Below, piece by piece: positions 1 to 5,434 of a stretch of 5,498 bases of DNA. A model generated the notes under the pieces. It saw only the letters and a list, made by a program, of their open reading frames with translations, was not told the origin of the DNA and made no database searches. The stretch covers positions 1 through 5,498 of the forward strand of contig NZ_JAKJHX010000187.1 of assembly GCF_021648855.1 (NCBI RefSeq), in the 5' to 3' direction. This DNA is from Tychonema litorale BBK16. GTDB lineage: Bacteria > Cyanobacteriota > Cyanobacteriia > Cyanobacteriales > Microcoleaceae. The translations under genes were made by a program, and so were the position numbers. Within the stretch, counting starts at the first letter, position 1; each line of letters begins with the position of its first letter.

Positions 1-55
1 TTCCTTCTTCCTTCTTCCTTCTTCCTTCTTCCTTCTTCCTTCTTCCTTCTTCCTT
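1..55. repeat. TTCCTTC heptamer tandem repeat (STRR type)
   Basis: Seven perfect copies of TTCCTTC plus six bases of an eighth. The tract starts at the window edge, so its full length is unknown. It ends 7 bases before the ATG of the phosphatase gene and fills the place where a Shine-Dalgarno sequence would be. All bases on this strand are pyrimidines. Short tandem repeats of 7-base period are well known in filamentous cyanobacteria and commonly vary in copy number between strains. Confidence 0.95.
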
Positions 56-62
56 AACCCCT

Positions 63-2282
63 ATGCTCCTCTGTCCCCGCTGCCAGTTTGAAAATCCCAA
101 TCACAACAAGTTTTGTCAACAATGTGGAAATTCGCTAATTTACAAAATTTGCCAGCAATGCGGCACCCAAGTCGCTGTTAGCGCCGCATTATGTCAAAAT
201 TGTCGCACCCCAACAGGTCAAGTGTGGCAAGCAATTATCTGCGGTCGATCGAATTTACCAGCAGTCAGCCCAGACGAATTTCCACAAATACCAGACATTT
301 TTTCAGAAATTGCCCCCATAGCCAACTCCACCCCAGCCATAACAGACTCAATTACAACAGAAATAACCACCCCAGCCGAAACAATCGAAGACCCAGTTAA
401 CAGTCACGAAATCGACGATGTGGGAGTCGTAAGTGCGATCGATGCAGAATCGCTTAAAACAAACCAAAAAAGCACTACTACACCATCAGACAACCAAATA
501 ACACCATCTCAAAGCAATTTAACAACCCCTCCAGAACCTGAAGCAAGCCCAGAAATAGCAGATATCCCCCCCCAATCTCCAGAATTCCCCGTCCCCAACT
601 CCGAAGACTTAATCCCTTCGCAACCCGCAGGAACCTATCTAGACAGCCAGCAACGCTACCAACTCCTAGAAACCCTGCCACCGAGAAAACCCTCAGACAC
701 AGTAGCCATAACAGTATTAGACTGTCAGCCACTGCAAATGTCACCCCTCAAAGCCCTCCTAGCAGCCAATTCAGCCAGCGTAGCCAAACGAGCATCCCCC
801 TACACAGCGGGAATCGAAGCCGGGGAAAACTTGACCAATTCCGCCCTAGAAAAACTTTGTCAAGGCATAGCCGAACCTTATCTCGCTCTCCGCTGGGAAT
901 ACTCCCACAATCTGCCAGTCATTCACGATAGCTGGTCAGAAAACGAACAAGCAGTGCTCCTGTTAGAAGACTTCTCCCAATGGCCACCACTGGTAGAACG
1001 CTGGAGTCAACCCGAAACTTCCACCCAGCAAATTTTATACTGGCTGCACGAAATGACCGAGTTGTGGGCCGCCCTAGAACCTTGGGGCTGTCGCCAAAGT
1101 TTGTTGGAACTGACAAATTTGCGAGTTAACCCCGACTCCTCCTTCTCTTTGGCCTCTTTGCGACTGCAACGTCTCTATCCAGAACCCGCCAACTCAAACT
1201 TGCAACTAATAGATTTGGGGCAATTGTGGCAAGTAATATTTAATCAGTCCGATCGCACTCAGTTTGGCGCATTACTCGAACTACTGCAACAAATGTATAG
1301 AGGTGAGATTCATACAATAGACGAATTGCGATCGCGCCTAGAAACCGTCCCCCTCGAACTCCAACCCGCACTAGCAGAAATCTCCACCCAGACACGCTTC
1401 CAATTTAGCAGCCCCGACCAACCCAGTCCCGACCTTGGCGAAGTCCTAACCCAGCCCATGCCCGTCCAGATGTACCGCTTGGAAGACGCAGGTATCACCG
1501 ATGTCGGACTCCAGCGCGCCCACAACGAAGACTTCTTCAGCATCTGGACTCAAATCAACAAAATCGAAACATCCTTCGGCCGCACCTTCCAAACCAAAGG
1601 GCTATACATTCTCTGCGACGGCATGGGCGGACACGACAGTGGCGAAGTCGCCAGTCAATTAGCAGCCGAAACCATCAGAGAATTCTTTCAAACCAGTTGG
1701 GAAAATCAACTACCTTCCTCTGACACCATCCGCGAAGGAGTTTTATTAGCCAACAAAGCCATATTTGAAATCAATCAAAAAGAAAGTCGTTCCGGCAGCG
1801 GCCGCATGGGCACAACTCTAGTTACAGTCCTAGTTCAAGACACCCAAGTTGCCGTTGCCCACATCGGTGACAGCCGCCTCTACCGCCTCAGAAAAGGACA
1901 AACCCTCGAAAAAATCACCACAGACCACGAAGTAGGGCAGCGAGAAATTAAACGCGGAGTTGACCCAGAAACAGCATATTCTCGTCCTGACGCCTATCAA
2001 CTCACTCAAGCCGTCGGCCCGCGAGACAGTAATTTTCTCAAACCTGACGTGCTGTTTTTAGAATTATGTGAAGATACTTTGTTGATTTTGGCTTCCGACG
2101 GTCTGACAGACAATAATTTGTTGGAAACACATTGGCAGACTTGTCTCGAACCCCTATTGCACCCACAAGCGGATTTAGAGCAAGGAGTTGCTAAGTTAAT
2201 TGAACTAGGCAACAAACACAACGGTCATGACAATATCACAGCAATTGTGATTCGCGCCCAGGTAGGAGCATCAAGATTTTAG
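63..2282 (+). CDS. Zinc-ribbon, pseudokinase-like and PP2C-type Ser/Thr phosphatase protein
   Basis: Multidomain 739-residue protein, probably a soluble metal-dependent (PP2C/PPM) phosphatase that removes phosphate from Ser/Thr. Two zinc ribbons lie at residues 4-21 (C4, C7, C18, C21) and 30-47 (C30, C33, C44, C47). Residues about 60-195 are a low-complexity Pro/Thr/Ser/Glu linker. Residues about 199-428 resemble a protein kinase fold without its catalytic residues: YQLLETL at 199-205 matches YQVLRTL of the neighbouring kinase, and NLRV at 352-355 sits where NLLV follows HRD. The PP2C domain covers about 470-735, a normal family length, with RAHNED (485-490), DGMGG (519-523), GTT (583-585), GDSR (602-605), DH (621-622), SDG (678-680) and GHDN (721-724). 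Metal-binding D490, D519, D679 and D723 are all present, so activity is expected. No membrane segment or signal peptide is seen. The ATG at 63 was chosen because the first zinc ribbon begins at residue 4; no Shine-Dalgarno sequence precedes it. The target is unknown; the kinase downstream is a plausible partner (inference). Confidence 0.93.
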   Translation: MLLCPRCQFENPNHNKFCQQCGNSLIYKICQQCGTQVAVSAALCQNCRTPTGQVWQAIICGRSNLPAVSPDEFPQIPDIFSEIAPIANSTPAITDSITTEITTPAETIEDPVNSHEIDDVGVVSAIDAESLKTNQKSTTTPSDNQITPSQSNLTTPPEPEASPEIADIPPQSPEFPVPNSEDLIPSQPAGTYLDSQQRYQLLETLPPRKPSDTVAITVLDCQPLQMSPLKALLAANSASVAKRASPYTAGIEAGENLTNSALEKLCQGIAEPYLALRWEYSHNLPVIHDSWSENEQAVLLLEDFSQWPPLVERWSQPETSTQQILYWLHEMTELWAALEPWGCRQSLLELTNLRVNPDSSFSLASLRLQRLYPEPANSNLQLIDLGQLWQVIFNQSDRTQFGALLELLQQMYRGEIHTIDELRSRLETVPLELQPALAEISTQTRFQFSSPDQPSPDLGEVLTQPMPVQMYRLEDAGITDVGLQRAHNEDFFSIWTQINKIETSFGRTFQTKGLYILCDGMGGHDSGEVASQLAAETIREFFQTSWENQLPSSDTIREGVLLANKAIFEINQKESRSGSGRMGTTLVTVLVQDTQVAVAHIGDSRLYRLRKGQTLEKITTDHEVGQREIKRGVDPETAYSRPDAYQLTQAVGPRDSNFLKPDVLFLELCEDTLLILASDGLTDNNLLETHWQTCLEPLLHPQADLEQGVAKLIELGNKHNGHDNITAIVIRAQVGASRF
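1328..1335. repeat. HIP1 octamer
   Basis: A perfect GCGATCGC palindrome within the phosphatase coding sequence. This Highly Iterated Palindrome is over-represented in most cyanobacterial genomes. Seven-of-eight relatives containing CGATCGC or GCGATCG occur near 434, 1250, 3032 and 5251. It supports the taxonomic reading; no local function is implied. Confidence 0.8.
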
Positions 2283-2294
2283 CCTTTTGATGCT
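2267..2294 (+). terminator. Possible hairpin spanning the phosphatase stop codon
   Basis: AGCATCAA (2267-2274) and TTGATGCT (2287-2294) are perfect reverse complements. A G-U and an A-U pair can extend the stem inward to 10 pairs, leaving an 8-base loop that contains most of the TAG stop (2280-2282). The stem is not GC-rich and only a short T run (CTTTT, about 2299-2303) follows a few bases later. It could be a weak terminator or an mRNA 3'-end stabiliser, or chance. Confidence 0.3.
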
Positions 2295-2412
2295 GCCAAC
2301 TTTTACCTAATTTGTCATGAAACTAAGTAAATCCACTTAATTAAAATCATCGCCCGCCACTGCCAAAAAACGGATCTCATATCGTTTCCGGTTGCATCGG
2401 TATTGCTCAAAC

Positions 2413-2529
2413 AGTCAACCCTTCGACGTAGTTTATCCTGAGCGGAGCGTCGCCCTGAGCGTAGTCGAAGGGTCGAAGGGCTCAGGGCAGCGCAGTCAAC
2501 AGCGGCGCCCTGAGCGTAGTCGAAGGGTC
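2413..2529. repeat. Palindromic intergenic repeat units with a 24-base direct repeat
   Basis: A 24-base sequence occurs identically at 2451-2474 and 2506-2529 (begins CGCCCTGAGC, ends GAAGGGTC). ACCCTTCGAC at 2418-2427 is the reverse complement of 2464-2473 and of 2519-2528. GCTCAGGGC at 2480-2488 is the reverse complement of both 2452-2460 and 2507-2515. The strand can therefore fold into mutually exclusive hairpins. The motif family (CCCTTCGAC...CTCAGGGC and its complement) is, from memory, a common dispersed intergenic palindrome in cyanobacteria and other bacteria. It creates spurious open frames with peptides such as PERSRR and LSVVEG. Confidence 0.8.
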
Positions 2530-2554
2530 AACAGTCAACAGTCAACAGTCAACA
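2527..2554. repeat. GTCAACA heptamer tandem repeat (STRR type)
   Basis: Four perfect copies of GTCAACA run directly on from the end of the second palindromic unit. Single copies of the same heptamer (as AGTCAAC) also occur at 2413-2419 and 2494-2500, each at a junction of the palindromic units. The tract ends 45 bases before the kinase ATG. Confidence 0.92.
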
Positions 2555-2556
2555 TC

Positions 2557-2575
2557 ATTCCGGTGCAACCGGAAT
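2557..2575. promoter_or_regulatory. Short perfect stem-loop in the presumed kinase leader
   Basis: ATTCCGGT (2557-2564) and ACCGGAAT (2568-2575) form a perfect 8-base stem with a GCA loop. It is followed at once by the 10-base palindrome TTGATATCAA (2575-2584). It ends 24 bases before the kinase start, so in the transcript it could affect ribosome access or act as a roadblock. It also overlaps the right arm of the larger inverted repeat, and the two folds compete. Its function is inferred only from position. Confidence 0.45.
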
Positions 2576-2599
2576 TGATATCAACCACATCAATTGAAA

Positions 2600-3841
2600 A
2601 TGCTGCTGACCCTTTTAGATCCCGAACAACAGACCCCCTTGCAACAGTGGAGTTTTGAGAGCGAATCCATTATTCGCATCGGCCGTTCTCCTGAAAATAA
2701 CATCGTGATTCCCAATGCTCTAGTCTCTCGGATGCACCTGGAATTGCAAAGAATTAAAAACGGTGTCTCCAGTCAGTGGTATTTAGTCAATTCCGGGACA
2801 AATGGCACTTTTGTGAACGGTATGCCTCTATCTCAGGGATGGATATCCGACGGGGCCTTGATCCAGTTAGCACGGGGCGGCCCACTTTTGCATTTCCAAG
2901 TTACTACCATTGAACTTGGTGGCAAAATCGGAACGATGCCTCCCATGACTCGCCCCTCTCCACTGTGTACTCACGCCGGCAACCCGCCTGGTAGTTTATT
3001 CTGCATCCACTGTGGCGAACCGATTAAAGTCGATCGCACTGTGCGAAACTACCAAGTGTTAAGAACTTTAGGTCAAGGTGGCATGGGAACAACCACTTTA
3101 GCCTGGGACAGAGAGAAAGCTAAAGCTCAAAAACCCGGAAGTTCCCCCGCAGATTCTTTGGTAGTTCTCAAGGAAATGAATGCTGATATGGCGCAAATTG
3201 CCAAAGCTCAAGAACTGTTTGAACGGGAAGCTAAGACCCTCAAATCGCTCAACCATCAGGGAATTCCTAAGTTTTTCGACTTTTTTGTCGAAGGGGGCAA
3301 AAAATACTTGGTTATGGAAATGCTCCACGGCGAAGATTTAGAAAAACGCATCTATAACCGTGGGCCAGTTCCTCCCCAGCAGGCAATAGAGTGGATGGTT
3401 CAAACCTGTGAGGTTTTGGAATACATTCACTCTCAAAAACCCCCCATCGTCCACCGGGATATTAAACCTGCTAATTTGCTAGTCCGACATCGAGACAATT
3501 GCATTTCGGTGCTCGATTTTGGTGCCGTTAAAGAAATTGGGACTCCCCCTGGCACTCGCATCGGCGTTGAAGGTTACACAGCGCCTGAACAAGACCGGGG
3601 ACAGCCTCTTCCTCAATCAGATTTATATGCTATTGGCCCTACTTTGATTTTTTTGCTGACGGCAAGCAGCCCTCAAAAGTATTACGGTAAAGTAGCTGGA
3701 GGTTATGGTTTTAAGCTCGAAAATATTCCCACCCTCGCACCAAAATTGCGAGAAATCATCTTGAAAACGACTGCTGCTAAGCCTGGAGATAGATTTCAAA
3801 CCGCTAAACAATTGGCCAAATCTTTAGCAGCTTGCCTTTAA
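2600..3841 (+). CDS. FHA domain / zinc-ribbon Ser/Thr protein kinase
   Basis: Soluble Hanks-type Ser/Thr kinase of 413 residues. An N-terminal FHA domain (about 5-100) carries the phosphothreonine-binding signature: GRS at 28-30, SRMH at 43-46, N68-G69-T70 and NG at 73-74. A zinc-ribbon-like knuckle follows (C123, H125, C135, C138); the usual fourth Cys is A126, so H125 may substitute. The kinase domain (about 151-411) is complete: glycine loop GQGGMG (158-163), ATP-anchoring K191, likely helix-C E210, catalytic HRDIKPAN (285-292), DFG (306-308), APE (328-330), D341 and R398. It should be catalytically active. No membrane segment is seen and the protein ends just after the kinase fold. An in-frame TTG at 2594 would add two residues; the ATG at 2600 is preferred because FHA strand 1 (LLTLLD) begins there. 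No clear Shine-Dalgarno sequence precedes either. It lies downstream of, and co-oriented with, a PP2C phosphatase gene, but the roughly 317-base repeat-filled gap argues against tight co-transcription. Confidence 0.94.
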   Translation: MLLTLLDPEQQTPLQQWSFESESIIRIGRSPENNIVIPNALVSRMHLELQRIKNGVSSQWYLVNSGTNGTFVNGMPLSQGWISDGALIQLARGGPLLHFQVTTIELGGKIGTMPPMTRPSPLCTHAGNPPGSLFCIHCGEPIKVDRTVRNYQVLRTLGQGGMGTTTLAWDREKAKAQKPGSSPADSLVVLKEMNADMAQIAKAQELFEREAKTLKSLNHQGIPKFFDFFVEGGKKYLVMEMLHGEDLEKRIYNRGPVPPQQAIEWMVQTCEVLEYIHSQKPPIVHRDIKPANLLVRHRDNCISVLDFGAVKEIGTPPGTRIGVEGYTAPEQDRGQPLPQSDLYAIGPTLIFLLTASSPQKYYGKVAGGYGFKLENIPTLAPKLREIILKTTAAKPGDRFQTAKQLAKSLAACL

Positions 3842-3857
3842 CTGTTAACTGTTAACT
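3838..3857. repeat. TTAACTG heptamer repeat overlapping the kinase stop codon
   Basis: Two perfect TTAACTG copies plus six bases of a third. The kinase TAA stop (3839-3841) lies within the first copy. The unit contains the GTTAAC palindrome across copy junctions. Its reverse complement CAGTTAA differs at one base from CAGTCAA, a rotation of the GTCAACA tract upstream of the same gene. The rest of the 51-base convergent gap to the minus-strand gene holds no GC-rich hairpin. Confidence 0.85.
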
Positions 3858-3892
3858 CAAATTTACTATTTTGATGAAGAGAGGATTTGATG

Positions 3893-4111
3893 TTATTCCT
3901 CGTCCCAACCTTCTACAGCTAGCAATTCGCCTACGGGGTCTTGCATGGAAAAGTCAAACTCTAGGAGTTGCTGTTTCCAGTATGGCCATTCGTCGCCATA
4001 TAGCAGAGCAATTTTCCAAATACTGTCTGTCGGTTTGATAATGTCAGACGTGACGAGAGATTGCACCTGACGTTGGAACTTAACCATCGGCTGTATAACC
4101 TGCTGGCTCAT
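3893..4111 (-). CDS. Small conserved cyanobacterial protein, probably DUF4327 family
   Basis: A 72-residue protein resembling, from memory, the cyanobacterial DUF4327 family, which is of about this length; its function is unknown. It has no membrane segment or signal peptide and no Cys residues. The central part is aromatic-rich (IWKIALLYGDEWPYWKQ, residues 31-47, with W32, W42 and W45) and the C-terminal end is acidic (EGWDEE). The N-terminal half (VKFQRQVQSLV) could be an amphipathic helix. Reality is supported by the AAGAGGT Shine-Dalgarno sequence 3 bases before the ATG, a candidate promoter about 125 bases upstream, coherent codons and no other gene on the opposite strand. It converges with the kinase gene and diverges from pyrB. 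A link to either is not evident. Confidence 0.82.
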   Translation of the reverse strand: MSQQVIQPMVKFQRQVQSLVTSDIIKPTDSIWKIALLYGDEWPYWKQQLLEFDFSMQDPVGELLAVEGWDEE

Positions 4112-4114
4112 AAT

Positions 4115-4121
4115 ACCTCTT
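4115..4121 (-). promoter_or_regulatory. Ribosome binding site of the small minus-strand gene
   Basis: AAGAGGT on the minus strand, 3 bases before the ATG at 4111. It is the only recognisable Shine-Dalgarno sequence among the four genes. It fixes the start of the 72-residue frame. Confidence 0.65.
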
Positions 4122-4238
4122 GAATTGTTTAAATCTTGTGTAATTACAACTTCCCGGCTCTCACTTTTTGTCGCAGTTTCGCCAAGAACGGTCTCGCCAA
4201 GATACGTGTAGATTTTTTTCGGGAAGCTACATCTTCAA

Positions 4239-4268
4239 CTTATATCTTACCACCATTGGTTTTGACAA
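4239..4268 (-). promoter_or_regulatory. Candidate sigma-70 type promoter for the small minus-strand gene
   Basis: On the minus strand, TTGTCA (4263-4268) and TATAAG (4239-4244) are separated by 18 bases; each box matches the consensus at 5 of 6 positions. Transcription would start near 4232 and give a leader of about 120 bases before the ATG at 4111. This is a match by eye and is unproven. Confidence 0.45.
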
Positions 4269-4381
4269 GAGCCTTGGACAGTTTCAGGTCTGAAGACAAG
4301 TTCGATGTACGTTTGGAGTTAGGGGACACTCGCAAATCTATCATAGCATTGTCGGTGTAATGTGGTTAGTGAGCGACGTAT

Positions 4382-4410
4382 TACAGCGACACAAGCCCAT
4401 TATAGCTGTA
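4382..4410. promoter_or_regulatory. Possible operator dyad upstream of pyrB
   Basis: TACAGC (4382-4387) and GCTGTA (4405-4410) are perfect inverted half-sites 17 bases apart, 43 bases before the pyrB ATG. The spacing does not fit the NtcA pattern (GTA-N8-TAC). The dyad could be a regulator site, a weak hairpin in the leader, or chance. Confidence 0.25.
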
Positions 4411-4424
4411 CTGACCTGATTGAG

Positions 4425-4450
4425 TAAATCTAAAATCTAAAATCTAAAAT
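4425..4450. repeat. TAAAATC heptamer tandem repeat abutting the pyrB start
   Basis: A shortened first copy (TAAATC), two perfect TAAAATC copies and TAAAAT of a fourth. The tract ends 3 bases before the pyrB ATG and occupies the Shine-Dalgarno position. It is AT-rich, so the start region should be unstructured. Confidence 0.9.
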
Positions 4451-4453
4451 TGT

Positions 4454-5434
4454 ATGACTTGGACTCGGCGCCACATTCTCACCCTGGCTGATTTTACTTC
4501 CGATGAATACGACACGGTGCTGCAAACTGCCGCCAGCTTCCGGGAGGTACTCGGCCGCCGCACCAAGAAGGTGCCGGCTTTGCAGGGTCAAGTGGTAGCG
4601 AATTTATTTTTTGAGCCTTCTACCCGGACTCGCAATAGTTTTGAGTTGGCGGCAAAGCGACTTTCGGCGGATACATTGAATTTTACCCCCGGCAGTTCTT
4701 CTCTGACGAAGGGCGAGACTATTCTGGATACGGCTAAGACTTATTTGGCGATGGGAACAGATTTGATGGTAATTCGGCATGGACAGGCTGGAGTTCCTAG
4801 CACAATTGCGTCGGAAATGGATCGATTGGGTTCAAGGGTCAGTGTTCTGAATGCTGGAGATGGTCAGCATGAACATCCGTCACAAGGTTTGCTAGACCTT
4901 TTTACTATATGTTCTCTTTTAGATGCCGAAAGTCCGAGGCTGAAACTTTTAGCGGGCAAGAAGATTGCTGTTGTTGGGGATATTTTGCATTCGAGGGTGG
5001 CGAGGTCTAATATCTGGAGTTTAACGGCAACGGGTGCGGAAGTTCACCTTGCCGGGCCGCCGACTTTGCTGCCACTGTTGTTTGCTGAGTGTGGCAATGG
5101 TAGGGAGGGCAAGTTGTTTTTGCACTGGCAGTTGGAACCTGCTTTGCAAGATGCTGATTTTGTGATGACTTTGCGACTGCAAAAGGAACGAATGAGTCAG
5201 AATTTGTTGCCGAGTTTACGAGAGTATCATTCTCTGTACGGGATTACGCGCGATCGGCTGAAACTCTGCAAGCCGGATGTAAAAGTTTTGCACCCAGGCC
5301 CAGTTAACCGTGGCGTGGAAATTAGTTCTGATTTGATGGACGATACCCAATTTAGTCTAATTTCTCAGCAAGTTACGAGTGGGGTGGCGGTGCGGATGGC
5401 ATTACTTTACCTGATTGGTGGTGGCAAAGCTTAG
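4454..5434 (+). CDS. pyrB: Aspartate carbamoyltransferase catalytic subunit
   Basis: Catalyses carbamoyl phosphate + L-aspartate to N-carbamoyl-L-aspartate + phosphate, the committed step of cytosolic pyrimidine synthesis. At 326 residues the length is slightly above that of typical catalytic chains and normal for cyanobacteria. The carbamoyl-phosphate loop FFEPSTRTR lies at residues 52-60 and the mobile SSLTKGE loop, with the active-site Lys, at 82-88. RH is at 108-109, HPSQ at 141-144 and SRVARS at 180-185. The aspartate-site LRLQ is at 240-243 and LHPGPVNRG at 279-287. No key residue is missing. STRTR with HPSQ and LRLQ separates it from ornithine carbamoyltransferase, which has different substrate-loop motifs. 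The ATG at 4454 gives the expected N-terminus ([10 protein letters not shown]); no ribosome site precedes it because a heptamer repeat occupies that place. No regulatory pyrI gene is seen in the window. Its coding strand is rich in T and G, unlike the A/C-rich phosphatase gene. Confidence 0.97.
   Translation: MTWTRRHILTLADFTSDEYDTVLQTAASFREVLGRRTKKVPALQGQVVANLFFEPSTRTRNSFELAAKRLSADTLNFTPGSSSLTKGETILDTAKTYLAMGTDLMVIRHGQAGVPSTIASEMDRLGSRVSVLNAGDGQHEHPSQGLLDLFTICSLLDAESPRLKLLAGKKIAVVGDILHSRVARSNIWSLTATGAEVHLAGPPTLLPLLFAECGNGREGKLFLHWQLEPALQDADFVMTLRLQKERMSQNLLPSLREYHSLYGITRDRLKLCKPDVKVLHPGPVNRGVEISSDLMDDTQFSLISQQVTSGVAVRMALLYLIGGGKA

Larger units (their letters stand above)
2379..2581. repeat. 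203-base block bounded by 25-base imperfect inverted repeats
   Basis: Most of the gap between the phosphatase and kinase genes is enclosed by an inverted repeat. Bases 2379-2403 match the reverse complement of 2557-2581 at 21 of 25 positions, with a perfect 11-base core (TTCCGGTTGCA at 2386-2396, TGCAACCGGAA at 2564-2574). Inside lie palindromic units and a heptamer tract, and no open frame that looks like a protein. The arrangement resembles a small non-autonomous mobile element (MITE-like) or a very large hairpin. No target-site duplication is evident on inspection, which weakens the mobile-element reading. The remainder of the gap (2283-2378) is AT-leaning with no convincing promoter. Confidence 0.6.
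4112..4453. other. Divergent intergenic region between the small gene and pyrB
   Basis: 342 bases without a supported gene. It contains the ribosome site and candidate promoter of the minus-strand gene, a weak TATCAT -10-like box at 4339-4344 on the plus strand with no good -35, a TACAGC...GCTGTA dyad and the TAAAATC repeat before pyrB. A 74-codon plus-strand frame starting at TTG 4136 has no ribosome site and no recognisable protein character. No tRNA fold or other known RNA was recognised. Confidence 0.6.

Noticed and set aside
478..744. Minus-strand hydrophobic 88-codon frame inside the phosphatase gene
   Set aside because: It lies opposite the Pro/Thr-rich linker, whose complementary strand naturally encodes Gly, Leu and Val; it is a shadow frame.
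2289..2346. Possible kinase promoter (TTGATG/TAATTT or TTGTCA/TAATTA)
   Set aside because: Spacers of 15 and 20 bases and weak box matches; nothing better than chance in AT-rich DNA.
2413..2554. CRISPR array
   Set aside because: Repeats are contiguous heptamers and palindromes, without regular unique spacers between them.
2594..2599. TTG start for the kinase two codons before the ATG
   Set aside because: It adds only two residues and has no ribosome site; the ATG at 2600 fits the start of the FHA domain better.
2392..2658. 88-codon plus-strand frame in the gap before the kinase gene
   Set aside because: It is built from palindromic and heptamer repeats, gives peptides typical of translated repeats (PERSRR, LSVVEG, QQSTVN) and runs into the kinase gene in another frame.
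4136..4360. 74-codon plus-strand frame between the small gene and pyrB
   Set aside because: It starts at TTG with no ribosome site, has no recognisable protein character and overlaps the candidate promoter and leader of the minus-strand gene.
4378..4420. NtcA binding site upstream of pyrB
   Set aside because: The GTA-N8-TAC pattern is not met; GTA at 4378 is followed at the right spacing by ACA.
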